This document shows, one piece after another, positions 34,019 through 45,692 of a stretch of 64,000 nucleotides of DNA. The position numbers and the translations under genes were made by a program. The notes below the pieces were generated by a model. That model was not told where the DNA came from, did no database searches, and saw only the letters and a list, made by a program, of their open reading frames with translations. Positions within the stretch are counted from its first letter, which is position 1, and each line of letters starts with the position of its first letter. The stretch is from Streptantibioticus parmotrematis (GTDB lineage Bacteria > Actinomycetota > Actinomycetes > Streptomycetales > Streptomycetaceae): positions 124,001 through 188,000 of the forward strand of contig NZ_JAINVZ010000003.1 of the NCBI RefSeq assembly GCF_019890615.1, given 5' to 3'.

Positions 34019-34918
34019 GTGCGAAGGCTCATCGTGGTCCTACTGTCGACGGCCGGACTACTGCTGGGCGGATGCGCACCGGTCCGCACCGCCGCCCAGT
34101 CCCCTCCCGCTCCCACGGCAAGGGTCTCCGAATCCGGCGAGGCGGCGCCGTCGTCCGGCTCGTCCCACTTCCACCTGCTGTTCGAGGACGACTTCAACAC
34201 CCCCGTGCCGAAGGGCGACTTCGCCGACTGCGCGCACGACGTGGACACCCCGCAGGCGTACTGCGCCGACCTGCCGGCCTCCGTGCGGGCCGACTGGTGG
34301 GCGTACCCCTCGGGGTGGCCGGACACCGCGAGCGAGGACGGCTACCGGGTGCACGGCTCGTACGACCCGGCGAGTGACCTGTGGATCTCACCGGTCGACG
34401 GCGACGGCCAACTGCACATCAGGCTCTGGCGGTCCGCGGCGGGCGGCCCGGTGCACTCGGCGGCCGTGGTGCCCAAGAAGCTGATGGACCGCACGTACGG
34501 CAAGTTCGAGGAGCGCTTCCGCGTCTCCAGGGCCGCGCCCGGCTTCAAGGGCGCGCACATGCTCTGGCCGCAGGACGACAACGCGTGCCCCAACTGCGAG
34601 GACGACTTCGCCGAGGGCGACTGGGACGGCCGCATCTGGGGCTACGCGCACCACCAGGGCATGGCGGGCGGCGCGCAGGACCAGTACACGACGGGCGCCA
34701 CGTGGACCTCCTGGCACACCACCGACATCGTGTGGACCCCGGGCAGCGTGGAGTTCCTGCTCGACGGGAAGGTCGTCGGGCGCTCCACCCGGGGCGTGCC
34801 GGACCAGCCGATGTCGTGGATCATCCAGAACGAGTCCGCGCTCAACGGGCCCTCCGCGGCGCCGGGTTCGTGGGCGCAGCTCGACATCACCTACGTCAAG
34901 GGCTGGTCGTACAGCTGA
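34019..34918 (+). CDS. GH16-like secreted lipoprotein
   Basis: A 299-residue exported lipoprotein. The signal peptide ends in the lipobox LGGC with Cys19. A Pro/Ser/Ala linker leads to a concanavalin-like domain with FEDDFNTP at its start, GKFEERFRVSRAAPGFKGAHMLWP, the acid motif EDDFAE (fits E-x-D-x-x-E of family 16), and WHTTDIVWTPGSVEFLLDGKVVG. It should cleave or bind a beta-glucan or other polysaccharide outside the cell. GTG start supported by GGAGG six bases upstream. Its 3' end overlaps the convergent SpoIIE gene by 23 bases. Confidence 0.82.
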   Translation: MRRLIVVLLSTAGLLLGGCAPVRTAAQSPPAPTARVSESGEAAPSSGSSHFHLLFEDDFNTPVPKGDFADCAHDVDTPQAYCADLPASVRADWWAYPSGWPDTASEDGYRVHGSYDPASDLWISPVDGDGQLHIRLWRSAAGGPVHSAAVVPKKLMDRTYGKFEERFRVSRAAPGFKGAHMLWPQDDNACPNCEDDFAEGDWDGRIWGYAHHQGMAGGAQDQYTTGATWTSWHTTDIVWTPGSVEFLLDGKVVGRSTRGVPDQPMSWIIQNESALNGPSAAPGSWAQLDITYVKGWSYS

Positions 34919-36272
34919 GTTCGGCCGTGCCGTCCGTGGGACGCGACGCGGGGCGCCCGTCCGCGTGGGCGGGGTCCCGGCGCAACGCCAGCAGCGCGAC
35001 GTCGTCCGCCGGGCGGCCACCCGCGTGCCGCAGCAGCGCGTCGCGCACCGCCGCGACGAGCCGTTCGGGGGCGAGCGGGCCGTCGCCGGTGGTCGCGTTC
35101 CCGGCGGCGTGCTCCAGCGCGGCGGGCAGCGCGAAGAACTCCCCCGCCGCGTCGCGGGCGTCCTCCGCGCCGTCGGTGTGCAGGAACAGCGCCTCACCGG
35201 GCCGTAGTTTGCCGTGCTGGACGCGCGGGCGCTGGGCGCCGGGGTCGAGTACGCCCAGCGGCGCCATGGGCCGGGCGCAGGACAGCGGCGTGACGCGCAC
35301 GGGCCTGCCCGGCGCCGCCCGCACCCGATGCGGCCAGGGATGGCCGCAGTTGAGGGCGGTCAGGGTGCCGTCGCGGCGTACCTGGAGCAGCAGGACGGTG
35401 GCGAACTCCTCGCCCACCGCGGCCTGTCCGCCGCCGCCCGGCCGACCGGCGGCGGGGTGGTCCGCCTGGGCGCGCTCGCGCAGGTGGCGGGCCATCGAGC
35501 GCTCCAGCCGCCGCAGCACGCCGTCGAGCCCGGGTTCCTCGTGGGCGGCCTCCCGGAACCCGGCGAGCAGCGCCGCGACCGTGGCGAGCGCGGGCAGTCC
35601 GTGTCCGCGCACGTCGCCGAGGACGACCCGGACGCCGTACGGCGTGGCGAGCACGTCATACAGATCGCCGCCGACCTGCGCGCCGTCCTGCGCGGGCAGG
35701 TACGCACCCGCCACCCCGAAGCCGCCGATCCGGTGCGGCAGCGGACGCACCAGCGTCTGCTGGGCCGCGACGGCGACCTCCCGGACGCGTTCCAGTTCGT
35801 CGGCCAGCCGGGTGCGCCGGCCGCAGACCAGGCAGCCGGCGGCCATGACCGTCAGCACGGCGAGCGCGGTGCCCGCCCGCGTCACCAGCACGGCACCGTG
35901 GTGACCGTCGACGGCTCTGCCGAGCCCGGAGAAGGGCAGCAGCCCCAGCAGCGCGCAGGCCCCGCCGAGCAGCACGCAGCGGCGCCGTCCGCTGCCCGCG
36001 CAGGCCACCGCGGGGGTGGCGGCGAGCAGGGGGACGAGCCGGGGACCGCCGGGCACGACGGCTTCCAGGGCCACCACGGCTCCGGTCCACAGGGCGGGCA
36101 GCACGAGGACCAGGGCCTGGCGCAGGCTCGCCCGGCCGCCGGTCAGGGCGCGCGCCAGGGCCACTCTTCCGAGCGCCGCCCGGGCCGCACGCCGCGCACC
36201 GCCTTCCGCCCCGCTGCCCGCGCCATGACGTGCACCGTCGCACGCGGCGGTCGCTGTGCTGGTCCGGGTCAT
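34896..36272 (-). CDS. SpoIIE-type PP2C serine phosphatase, membrane-anchored
   Basis: A 458-residue protein. The first 60 residues are basic and Ala-rich; four to five transmembrane segments follow (about 65-165), then a coiled linker (RTRLADELERVREVAVAAQQTL), then a PP2C/RsbU phosphatase domain with GAQVGGDLYDV, VVLGDVRGHGLPA, LTALNCGHPWP and LFLHTDGAEDAR. Such proteins dephosphorylate anti-anti-sigma factors. ATG at 36272 is chosen because GGGGGAG lies seven bases upstream; in-frame starts exist further up. No partner sigma or anti-sigma gene is adjacent. Confidence 0.85.
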   Translation of the reverse strand: MTRTSTATAACDGARHGAGSGAEGGARRAARAALGRVALARALTGGRASLRQALVLVLPALWTGAVVALEAVVPGGPRLVPLLAATPAVACAGSGRRRCVLLGGACALLGLLPFSGLGRAVDGHHGAVLVTRAGTALAVLTVMAAGCLVCGRRTRLADELERVREVAVAAQQTLVRPLPHRIGGFGVAGAYLPAQDGAQVGGDLYDVLATPYGVRVVLGDVRGHGLPALATVAALLAGFREAAHEEPGLDGVLRRLERSMARHLRERAQADHPAAGRPGGGGQAAVGEEFATVLLLQVRRDGTLTALNCGHPWPHRVRAAPGRPVRVTPLSCARPMAPLGVLDPGAQRPRVQHGKLRPGEALFLHTDGAEDARDAAGEFFALPAALEHAAGNATTGDGPLAPERLVAAVRDALLRHAGGRPADDVALLALRRDPAHADGRPASRPTDGTAELSCTTSP

Positions 36273-36451
36273 CCGACGGCTCCCCCTCATGGCCGCGGCC
36301 ATGGTCGGTGATTGCGAGCCCCTTGCCGCGTCCGGTCGATTCTCGCGACCGTGCGCGCGCAAACCACCACCCTGGGTAGGCAATTCACTCGTTCGAGCTA
36401 CGGAACTCTCAGGCTCACGTCCAGGGTGAGACTCGCCGTTCCCGAGTACGT

Positions 36452-36493
36452 GTGAGGGGGCGCGCTCGGATCACTCCGGGCGCGCCCCCTCAC
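36452..36493 (-). terminator. Terminator of pheST
   Basis: A perfect 14-bp stem (arm GTGAGGGGGCGCGC) with a further inner CGGA/TCCG pairing and a TCAC loop. It lies 28 bases beyond the pheT stop and before the SpoIIE gene. Confidence 0.82.
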
Positions 36494-36521
36494 GGCACTC
36501 AGCGGCAGACCCGCCCCCGGG

Positions 36522-39010
36522 TCACACCCCGCGCAGCACGGCCCCCGTGCGCTCGGCGGCGCGTTCCACCGCCGCGTCACGGGCGGCGGACGCCTCCTCG
36601 GCGGTCAGGGTGCGGTCGGGGGCGCGGAAGCGCAGCGCGTACGCCAGCGACTTGCGGCCCTCGCCGATCTGCTCACCGGTGAAGACGTCGAACAGCCGCA
36701 GCGATTCGAGGAGTTCGCCCGCGCCGTCGCGCAGCGCGGCCTCGACCTCGGCCGCGGCCACGCCCGCGTCCATGACCAGGGCGACGTCCTGGGTGGCCAC
36801 CGGGAAGGTGGACACACGCGGCGCGCGCAAGGGACCGCCCTTGGCGCGCTCCACCAGGTCGAGGTCGAGCTCCATCGCGCTGGTGCGCTCCGGAAGGCTC
36901 ATCGCCTTGATGACGCGCGGGTGCAACTCGCCCGCGTGGCCGACCAGTTGATCACCCACGTGGAGAGCGGCGCAGCGGCCGGGGTGCCAGGGCGCGAACT
37001 GCGCCTGGCGGACGGTCAGTTCGAGGTCGGCCTCGCGGGCCACGGTGCGGGCCGCCTCGACGGCGTCCGCCCAGCTCGCGCCGTACCCCTTGCCCCACCA
37101 GCCGGCGGGCTCGCGGGAACCGGCCAGCACCACGGCGACGTGACGCGGCTGGTGCGGCAGCGCGGCGTCGAGGGCGGCGATCTCCTCGGCGGTGGGACGG
37201 CGGTCCACCGGCAGCTTCGGCGGCAGCGGTTCGTCGCCGGTGGGCAGGAAGACCAGGCCGGTCTCGAACAGGGCCAGGTCGTGCGCGCCCCGGCCCTCGT
37301 TGCGGCGCAGCGTGGCGAGCAGTCCCGGCAGCAGCGTGGTGCGCAGCCCGGGCTCCTCGTCGGACAGCGGGTTGACCAGGCGCACCGTGCGGCGGCGCGG
37401 GTCGTCCTTGTCCAGGGCCAGCTGGTCGAAGGACGCCTCGCCGACGAACGGGTAGGCCTGCACCTCGACGTAGCCCGCTGCGGCCAGCGCCCGGCCGACC
37501 CGGCGGCGCAGCAGCTGGCCCTCGGTCAGGCCGTGCCCGGACGGCGGCTTGGGCAGCGTGGAGGGCAGGTTCTCGTAGCCCTCCAGCCGGATGACCTCCT
37601 CCGCCAGGTCGTTGGGGTCGCGCAGGTCGGGCCGCCAGCTGGGGACGGTGACGACCAGCTCGTCGGAGCCGTAGACGTCGCAGCCGACCTGCTGGAGGCG
37701 GCGCACCACGGTCTCGCGGCCGTACGAGGTGCCCGCGACGCGGTCCGGGTGGTCGGCGGGGATCGCGATGGTGTGCGGCGCGGACGGCGTGATCACCTCG
37801 GTGACCCCGGCCTCCGCGGTGCCGCCGGCCAGCAGCACCAGCAGGTCCACCGTGCGCTGCGCGGCGGCCGAGGTGGTCAGCGGGTCGGTGCCGCGCTCGA
37901 AGCGCTTGGCCGCCTCGGAGGACAGCTTGTGGCGCCGCGAGGTGCGGGCGACCGCGACCGGGTCGAAGTGGGCGGCCTCGATGACGATCTCGGTGGTGGT
38001 GGCACCGGTGTCGTCGATCTCGGTGTGGGCGCCGCCCATCACACCGGCGAGCCCGATCGGACCGGAGTCGTCGGTGATCACCAGGTCCTCGGCGTCCAGG
38101 GTGCGCTGGGTGCCGTCCAGCGTGGTGAGCTTCTCGCCCCGCGCCGCGCGGCGCACCCCGATCGTCCCCTTCACCCGGGAGCGGTCGTAGGCGTGCAGCG
38201 GCTGGCCCAGCTCCAGCATCACGTAGTTGGTGATGTCGACGGCGAGCGAGATCGGCCGCATGCCCGCCTTCTGCAGGCGCCGCTGGAGCCACAGCGGGGA
38301 GACCGCGTCAGGGTTGACGTTGGTCACCGTGCGGGCGGTGAAGCGGGTGCAGCCGATCGGGTCGGCGACCTCGACCGGGTAGCCGTGGGCGTTCGGCGTG
38401 GGCACGTCCAGCAGCGCGGGGTCGCGCAGCGGCAGCCCGTAGGCGGTCGCGGTCTCCCGGGCGATCCCCCGCATCGACAGGCAGTAGCCGCGGTCGGGGG
38501 TGACCGCGATGTCCAGCACCTCGTCGACCAGTTCCAGCAGCTCGATCGCGTCGGTGCCGGCCTCGTGCTCGGGCGGCAGCACGATGATGCCGTCGTGGTC
38601 GTCGCCCATGCCCAGCTCGCGGGCCGAGCAGATCATGCCCTCGGAGGTCTTGCCGTAGGTCTTGCGGGCCGAGATCCGGAAGTCGCCGGGCAGCACGCCG
38701 CCGGGCAGGATGACGACGACCTTGTCGCCGACCCGGAAGTTGGTGGCGCCGCACACGATGTTCTGCGGCTCGCCCGAGCCGTTGGCCTTGCCGACGTCCA
38801 CCTGACAGAAGCGGATGGGCTTCTTGAAGCCGCTCAGCTCCTCGATCGCCAGCACCTCGCCGACGACCAGCGGGCCGACGAGGCCGGCGCCGAGCCGCTC
38901 GACCCTCTCGACCTCGAGGCCGGCGGCGACCAGTCGCTCCTGCACGTCGCTGCCGGTGGTGCCGGCGGGCAGGTCGACGTACTCCCGCAGCCAGGAAAGC
39001 GGGGCCCGCA

Positions 39011-39011
<1 letters not shown>
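36522..39011 (-). CDS. pheT: Phenylalanyl-tRNA synthetase beta subunit
   Basis: Editing and tRNA-binding subunit of the alpha2-beta2 enzyme, 829 residues. Domains in order: N-terminal region [15 protein letters not shown], the EMAP-like tRNA-binding domain (about 40-155), B3/B4 editing domain, B5 domain (about 405-480), the catalytic-like core, and the ferredoxin-fold anticodon-binding domain at the end ([16 protein letters not shown]). Its ATG shares one base with the pheS stop (TGATG). Core gene with nothing unusual. Confidence 0.96.
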
Positions 39012-41403
<2,392 letters not shown>

Positions 41404-41438
41404 CCCCGCATCCCCTCCCGGGCCCCAGGGGCGACACC

Positions 41439-42272
41439 CTACTGGTCGGCGGCCACCGTGCGGCACCCTCCGGGTGCGCGCTGTGCTCGGGCGGACGCGT
41501 AGAGGCACACCGCGGCGGCCGTGGCGAGGTTCAGGCTCTCCGCGCGCCCGTGCAGGGGGACGCGCACCACCTCGTCGGCGAGCGCGCGGGTCTCCTCGGG
41601 CAGCCCCCACGCCTCGTTGCCGAAGATCCACGCGGTGGGCCCGCCCATGGTGCCCGCGTCCAGCTCGCCGTCGAGGTCGCGCTCCCCCGCGCCGTCCGCC
41701 GCGAGCAGCCGCACCCCGGCCGCCCGCAGGCCGCTCGCGACCTGCTCGACGGGGACGCCGACGGCCACCGGGAGGTGGAAGAGGCTGCCGACGGAGGCGC
41801 GCACGGCCTTGGGGTTGTAGAGGTCCACCGACGCGTCGGTGAGCACGACCGCGTCGGCGCCCGCGGCGTCCGCGCAGCGCAGCACGGTACCGGCGTTGCC
41901 CGGGTCGCGGACGTTGGCCAGGACCGCGACGAGCCGGGGGGCGCCGCGCAGGATCTCCTCGAACGGGGAGTCGAGGAAGCGGCAGACGCCGACGATGCCC
42001 TGCGGGGTGACGGTGTCGCAGACCTCGGCCACCACCTCGTCGGTCGCGGTGAACACCCGCGCGCCTCCGCTGTCGGCGGCCCGCACGACGTCCGCGTGCC
42101 GCTCGGCGGCCTCCGGCGTCACGTAGACCTCGACGAGGTGGCCGACGGCCTCGCGGACGGCCTGCGGGCCCTCGGCGAGGAAACGCCGCTCCCTGCCGCG
42201 CGTGCTGCGCCTGGCCAGGCGTTTGGCGGCGGCGACGCGGGGGTTGCGGGGCGAGGTGAGGTCAGGGGTCAC
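41439..42272 (-). CDS. SpoU/TrmH-family rRNA methyltransferase
   Basis: A 277-residue 2'-O-ribose RNA methyltransferase. An N-terminal substrate-binding domain (RRFLAEGPQAVREAV) precedes the SPOUT knot domain with motif 1 LANVRDPGNAGTVLRCADAAG, motif 2 WIFGNEAWGL and motif 3 PLHGRAESLNLATAAAVCLY. It probably modifies 23S rRNA, as suggested by its place beside ribosomal protein genes. GTG start at 42272 without a strong ribosome site. The thiostrepton-resistance enzymes are in the same family, so a resistance role is not excluded. Confidence 0.9.
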   Translation of the reverse strand: MTPDLTSPRNPRVAAAKRLARRSTRGRERRFLAEGPQAVREAVGHLVEVYVTPEAAERHADVVRAADSGGARVFTATDEVVAEVCDTVTPQGIVGVCRFLDSPFEEILRGAPRLVAVLANVRDPGNAGTVLRCADAAGADAVVLTDASVDLYNPKAVRASVGSLFHLPVAVGVPVEQVASGLRAAGVRLLAADGAGERDLDGELDAGTMGGPTAWIFGNEAWGLPEETRALADEVVRVPLHGRAESLNLATAAAVCLYASARAQRAPGGCRTVAADQ

Positions 42273-42365
42273 GGTGCGCGCGCTTTCGGTGGTCGGTGCG
42301 GGCGGTGGCGGTACGGGCCGGGGTGCGGGAGGGGTCCGTCGCCGACAGGGGGCCCAGGACAGCCG

Positions 42366-42395
42366 AGGACCCGCAGGCGTGCACCTGCGGGTCCT
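42366..42395 (-). terminator. Terminator of infC-rpmI-rplT
   Basis: A perfect 12-bp stem (arm AGGACCCGCAGG) with a 6-base loop, 76 bases beyond rplT and ahead of the methyltransferase gene. Confidence 0.75.
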
Positions 42396-42471
42396 GGGTC
42401 CTGCGCGACGTCCCGAGGGCTTTCCGGAAACCGGCCGGAAGGCCCGCGATGTTACGGGCGAAGGGCGCGGG

Positions 42472-42855
42472 TCACGCGGCCTTCGGGGCGTTCACGTCGC
42501 TGGGGAGGGCCTTCTGCGCCACCTCGACCAGGGCGGCGAACGCGTTGGCGTCGTTGACGGCCAGCTCCGCGAGGATCTTGCGGTCCACCTCGACGTTGGC
42601 GGCCTTCAGACCCTGGATGAAGCGGTTGTAGGTGATGCCGTTGGCGCGGGCAGCGGCGTTGATGCGCTGGATCCACAGCTGACGGAAGTCGCCCTTGCGC
42701 TTCTTGCGGTCGTTGTAGTTGTAGACGAGGGAGTGGGTGACCTGCTCCTTCGCCTTGCGGTACAGGCGGGAGCGCTGCCCGCGGTAGCCGCTGGCCTGCT
42801 CGAGGATTGCCCGGCGCTTCTTGTGGGCGTTCACTGCCCGCTTGACGCGTGCCAC
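42472..42855 (-). CDS. rplT: 50S ribosomal protein L20
   Basis: A 127-residue rRNA-binding protein of the large subunit, needed early in 50S assembly. It starts [20 protein letters not shown] and contains [19 protein letters not shown] and [21 protein letters not shown], all standard. The basic N-terminal arm binds 23S rRNA. Last gene of infC-rpmI-rplT, 99 bases after rpmI. Confidence 0.98.
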   Translation of the reverse strand: MARVKRAVNAHKKRRAILEQASGYRGQRSRLYRKAKEQVTHSLVYNYNDRKKRKGDFRQLWIQRINAAARANGITYNRFIQGLKAANVEVDRKILAELAVNDANAFAALVEVAQKALPSDVNAPKAA

Positions 42856-42954
42856 TTGGTAACTCCTTGTTGGGGACCGCGGTGGGTGCTCACACGGCCC
42901 GAAAACGATTGGTCCCGGTCTGAGGGATACGCCTCCGCCAGGAGGGCGCGTCCG

Positions 42955-43149
42955 TTACTTGCCGAGAAGCTTCTTGATCTTCTTGGCGTCCGCCGGGGCC
43001 GCCTCGACGGTGCCGGTCAGGGCACGGGTCTTGGTGGACGGCTTGTGCTCCAGCAGGTGGCGCTTGCCGGCGCGCTCCCGCAGCACCTTGCCGGAGCCGG
43101 TGAGCTTGAACCGCTTGCTCGCACCGCTGTGCGTCTTGTTCTTCGGCAT
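42955..43149 (-). CDS. rpmI: 50S ribosomal protein L35
   Basis: A 64-residue basic protein beginning [20 protein letters not shown], the family signature. ATG at 43149 is chosen by homology; the frame is open 45 bases further upstream. It lies 151 bases after infC and 99 before rplT in the conserved translation operon. Confidence 0.97.
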   Translation of the reverse strand: MPKNKTHSGASKRFKLTGSGKVLRERAGKRHLLEHKPSTKTRALTGTVEAAPADAKKIKKLLGK

Positions 43150-43300
43150 GGCGCCGTAGTCTCCTCGTCGCTGGCCCTCCCGTCCGCCGGTCACGACGGA
43201 CGGAGAGCGTCAGTTCTGCATTACCGCGACGCGACGACCGCAGGGGTCATCGCACCGCCTGCCCGGAACCAGGGCTCCGGGGCTCCTCTCGGCCTGGGCC

Positions 43301-43948
43301 TCAGCCGGCGTCGGCGGGAGCCTGAGCCTGCTGCTCGTGCTCCTGCTCCTGATCCTGCTCCGACTCGTCCTGCTGCGGCTGGCGACCGGCCTTGCGGGCG
43401 GCCTGCGCCTCGCGGGCCTCGGCCATCGCCTCGGTCTTCTTCTTGTGCGGACCGAGAACCATGATCATGTTCCGGCCGTCCTGCTTGGGGTTGGACTCGA
43501 CGAAGCCCAGGTCCTGGACGTCCTCAGCGAGCCGCTGGAGCAGCCGGAAGCCCAGCTCGGGCCGGGACTGCTCGCGACCACGGAACATGATCGTGATCTT
43601 GACCTTGTCGCCCTGCTTGAGGAACCGGACGACGTGACCCTTCTTGGTGTCGTAGTCGTGCGGGTCGATCTTCGGCCGGAGCTTCATCTCCTTGATGACC
43701 GTGTGCGCCTGGTTCTTGCGCGCCTCACGGGCCTTCATGGCCGACTCGTACTTGAACTTCCCGTAGTCCATGAGCTTGCACACGGGCGGGCGGGCGGTGG
43801 CCGCCACCTCGACCAGGTCGAGGTCGTACTCCTGTGCGAGCTCCAGGGCCTTGGCAAGCGGCACGATGCCGACCTGCTCGCCACTGGGACCGACGAGTCG
43901 CACCTCGGGGACGCGAATCCGGTCGTTGATGCGGGGCTCGGCGCTGAT
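43301..43948 (-). CDS. infC: Translation initiation factor IF-3, ATC start codon
   Basis: IF-3 binds the 30S subunit and checks start codons. With the start at 43948 the protein has 215 residues and begins at the conserved [16 protein letters not shown]. The N domain, linker (about 80-90) and C domain ([22 protein letters not shown]) follow, then a Gln/Glu-rich tail of about 40 residues. An in-frame TGA at 43964-43966 is followed by AAC CGA GGA GGC CCC and then ATC, so no ATG, GTG or TTG can give the full N domain. AGGAGG at 43953-43958 sits four bases before ATC. E. coli infC starts with AUU, used for autoregulation. Confidence 0.93.
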   Translation of the reverse strand: MSAEPRINDRIRVPEVRLVGPSGEQVGIVPLAKALELAQEYDLDLVEVAATARPPVCKLMDYGKFKYESAMKAREARKNQAHTVIKEMKLRPKIDPHDYDTKKGHVVRFLKQGDKVKITIMFRGREQSRPELGFRLLQRLAEDVQDLGFVESNPKQDGRNMIMVLGPHKKKTEAMAEAREAQAARKAGRQPQQDESEQDQEQEHEQQAQAPADAG

Positions 43949-44269
43949 GGGGCCTCCTCGGTTTCACCACGCGCCGTCTGGCGGACAGCGCGCGACTTTG
44001 AGTCTCTTGTACCTACGACCCCGTACCTCGGACGCCAAAAACGCCCCGTACGGGACACAGGCGGGGCTCCTCACAACCGGGAGCACCGCCGCGTTTATTC
44101 CGCGGGGCGCATCGGACGATCACGGCGTCGTCGACGCCGCACCGTCTGACCGGAACCCGCCGGCCCGGGGGCCGGTCAGGTGGGAGTTGGAGCTCCACTT
44201 GCGGGCCGGGCACAGGAGTGTCCGGCCGGTCGATCCACCAGCATACCAGCCGTTGACCGGCGGCAGTAA
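43949..44269 (-). promoter_or_regulatory. infC promoter and long leader with terminator-like hairpin
   Basis: A candidate minus-strand promoter is TTACTG (44264-44269), 18 bases, TATGCT (44240-44245). This gives a leader of about 285 bases. Within it, GCCCCG (44062-44067) pairs with CGGGGC (44043-44048), followed by GTTTTTGG, which looks like an intrinsic terminator. A competing CCCGTACGGG hairpin overlaps it. This could be an attenuator. The rest of the 350-base stretch holds no gene. Confidence 0.45.
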
Positions 44270-44298
44270 TCGCCCGAACGGGGCCTATCGTGTGCGTC

Positions 44299-44682
44299 AT
44301 GAGCGACACCACCCCGCACCCCGACGGCCCCGCCGCGCAGCAGCCCGGCGCCGACTTCGACACGATGACCCGCGACATCGCGGAGGTGCCCGCGGTCGAG
44401 GTGATCACCACGGTCGCGGTGCACCTGATGAGCGCCGCCGCGGTGAACCTGGGGCTGGCCGAGGAGGGCGGTCAGCACAAGGACCTCGACGAGGCGCGCA
44501 AGCTGATCACCGCGCTGGCCGGGCTGGTCACCGCCGGTGCCCCGGAGATCGGCTCCTACCACGCCGGTCCGCTGCGCGACGGGCTCAAGTCGCTCCAGCT
44601 GGCGTTCCGCGAGGCGTCCGTCGTCCCGGACGAGCCGGGTCAGGGCCCGGGCGAGAAGTACACCGGGCCGGTCTTCGGCTGA
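44299..44682 (+). CDS. DUF1844 domain protein
   Basis: A 127-residue soluble protein. After a disordered 20-residue start comes the DUF1844 helical domain: MTRDIAEVPAVEVITTVAVHLMSAAAVNLGL and DEARKLITALAGLVTAGAPE. Always next to infC in streptomycetes as far as I recall; function unknown. TATCGT ends seven bases before the ATG and there is no ribosome site, so the mRNA is probably leaderless. Divergent from infC. Confidence 0.88.
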   Translation: MSDTTPHPDGPAAQQPGADFDTMTRDIAEVPAVEVITTVAVHLMSAAAVNLGLAEEGGQHKDLDEARKLITALAGLVTAGAPEIGSYHAGPLRDGLKSLQLAFREASVVPDEPGQGPGEKYTGPVFG

Positions 44683-44734
44683 CGGCACCCCGTCCACGGG
44701 ACGGGCGACGAGGGCGGGCGCGCCGGGCGCCCGC

Positions 44735-44866
44735 CCTCAGTGCTGTCCGTGCCCGCTTTCCGTGCTGTCCGCGCCAGGCCTCACCGCTGTCGGCGTACGG
44801 CCTCACCGCTGTCGGCGCACGGCTGAGTGCCATCGGCGTGCGGACATCCGCTGTCGGCTTGCGCGA
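44735..44866. repeat. Six 22-bp tandem repeats
   Basis: Units start at 44735, 44757, 44779, 44801, 44823 and 44845 with no spacer. The middle two are nearly identical (CCTCACCGCTGTCGGCG...) and the outer ones diverge; the shared core is GCTGTCSG or its variant GCCATCGG. The array ends three bases before the SseB-like stop codon and fills the gap between two convergent genes. Confidence 0.8.
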
Positions 44867-44869
44867 GCG

Positions 44870-45619
44870 TCAGCGCGCGAACAACGGCTCGCCCGGCACC
44901 CGCGCCTCGGGCGGCAGCAGCGCGAGGTCCAGGCCGCGCACCAGCCGTGCCCGCAACGCGTCGTGCCCGGCCAGTGCGGAGGCGACCCGCTGGGCGACGA
45001 CGACCACCTCGGTGCCCGGTGCCAGCACCAGGCAGAGCGTGCCGTCCGTCGGCGCGCCGTCCCCGCCGCGCGGCGGGGTGAGGTGGGCGCGGACCACCTC
45101 GGGCTCGGCGGCCAGCGTCTCGCGCAGCGCCTCGGCGACGTCCGGGTCGGTCAGCGGGTCCACCCGGTCCCGGCCGGAGGCCAGCGAGTGCAGCGCGGGG
45201 CCTGACAGGACGTAGCGGGCCGGGCCCGCCATGTCGATCAGCAGGGTGTCCGCCCCTTCGTGCGCGAGCGCGGCCAGCGCCTGCCGGAACGGCACCGCGA
45301 CCGGCCGCGCGTCGGCCCGCCAACGGGCCAGCGTCTCGACCGAGGTGAACGCGGGCAGCGCGCGGCGGCCGTCCGGCGCCTCGATGGTCGGCACCGCCAT
45401 GTCGCTGGTCTTCTCGCGCCTGAGCCCGTCGGGCCCGGTCTCGACCTCGCCCAGCAGCGCGACGACGGGCACCAGGAGCCGTGCGGCGGGCAGTGCGGCG
45501 AGCACCTCGGGTTCGGCCGCGGGGTCGTGCGCGTACGCCTCCAGCGCGGCGCGCAGCCGGGGGTCGGCGCTGCCGTCGTCGTCCGCGAAGCCGGGGTCCG
45601 GGATGTTCTTGTCAGCCAC
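44870..45619 (-). CDS. SseB-family (enhanced serine sensitivity) protein
   Basis: A 249-residue soluble protein. The N-terminal half has the SseB core: RLLVPVVALLGE, a conserved charged segment, and RRALPAFTSVETLARW. The C-terminal half has a second domain ending in ...LDLALLPPEARVPGEPLFAR. The biochemical role is unknown; the E. coli family member alters serine sensitivity. GTG start. It is the last minus-strand gene after the mycosin pair, separated by 73 bases. Confidence 0.82.
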   Translation of the reverse strand: MADKNIPDPGFADDDGSADPRLRAALEAYAHDPAAEPEVLAALPAARLLVPVVALLGEVETGPDGLRREKTSDMAVPTIEAPDGRRALPAFTSVETLARWRADARPVAVPFRQALAALAHEGADTLLIDMAGPARYVLSGPALHSLASGRDRVDPLTDPDVAEALRETLAAEPEVVRAHLTPPRGGDGAPTDGTLCLVLAPGTEVVVVAQRVASALAGHDALRARLVRGLDLALLPPEARVPGEPLFAR

Positions 45620-45692
45620 GGCACGAGGGTATCGGCGCGGGCCCGCCGCCCGGCGCGCGGGCGGCCCGGACCCGCAGCGGCGCGCGGGCCGT

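Noticed and set aside
44735-44866. CRISPR array
   Set aside because: The 22-bp units are directly adjacent with no spacers and no cas genes are present.
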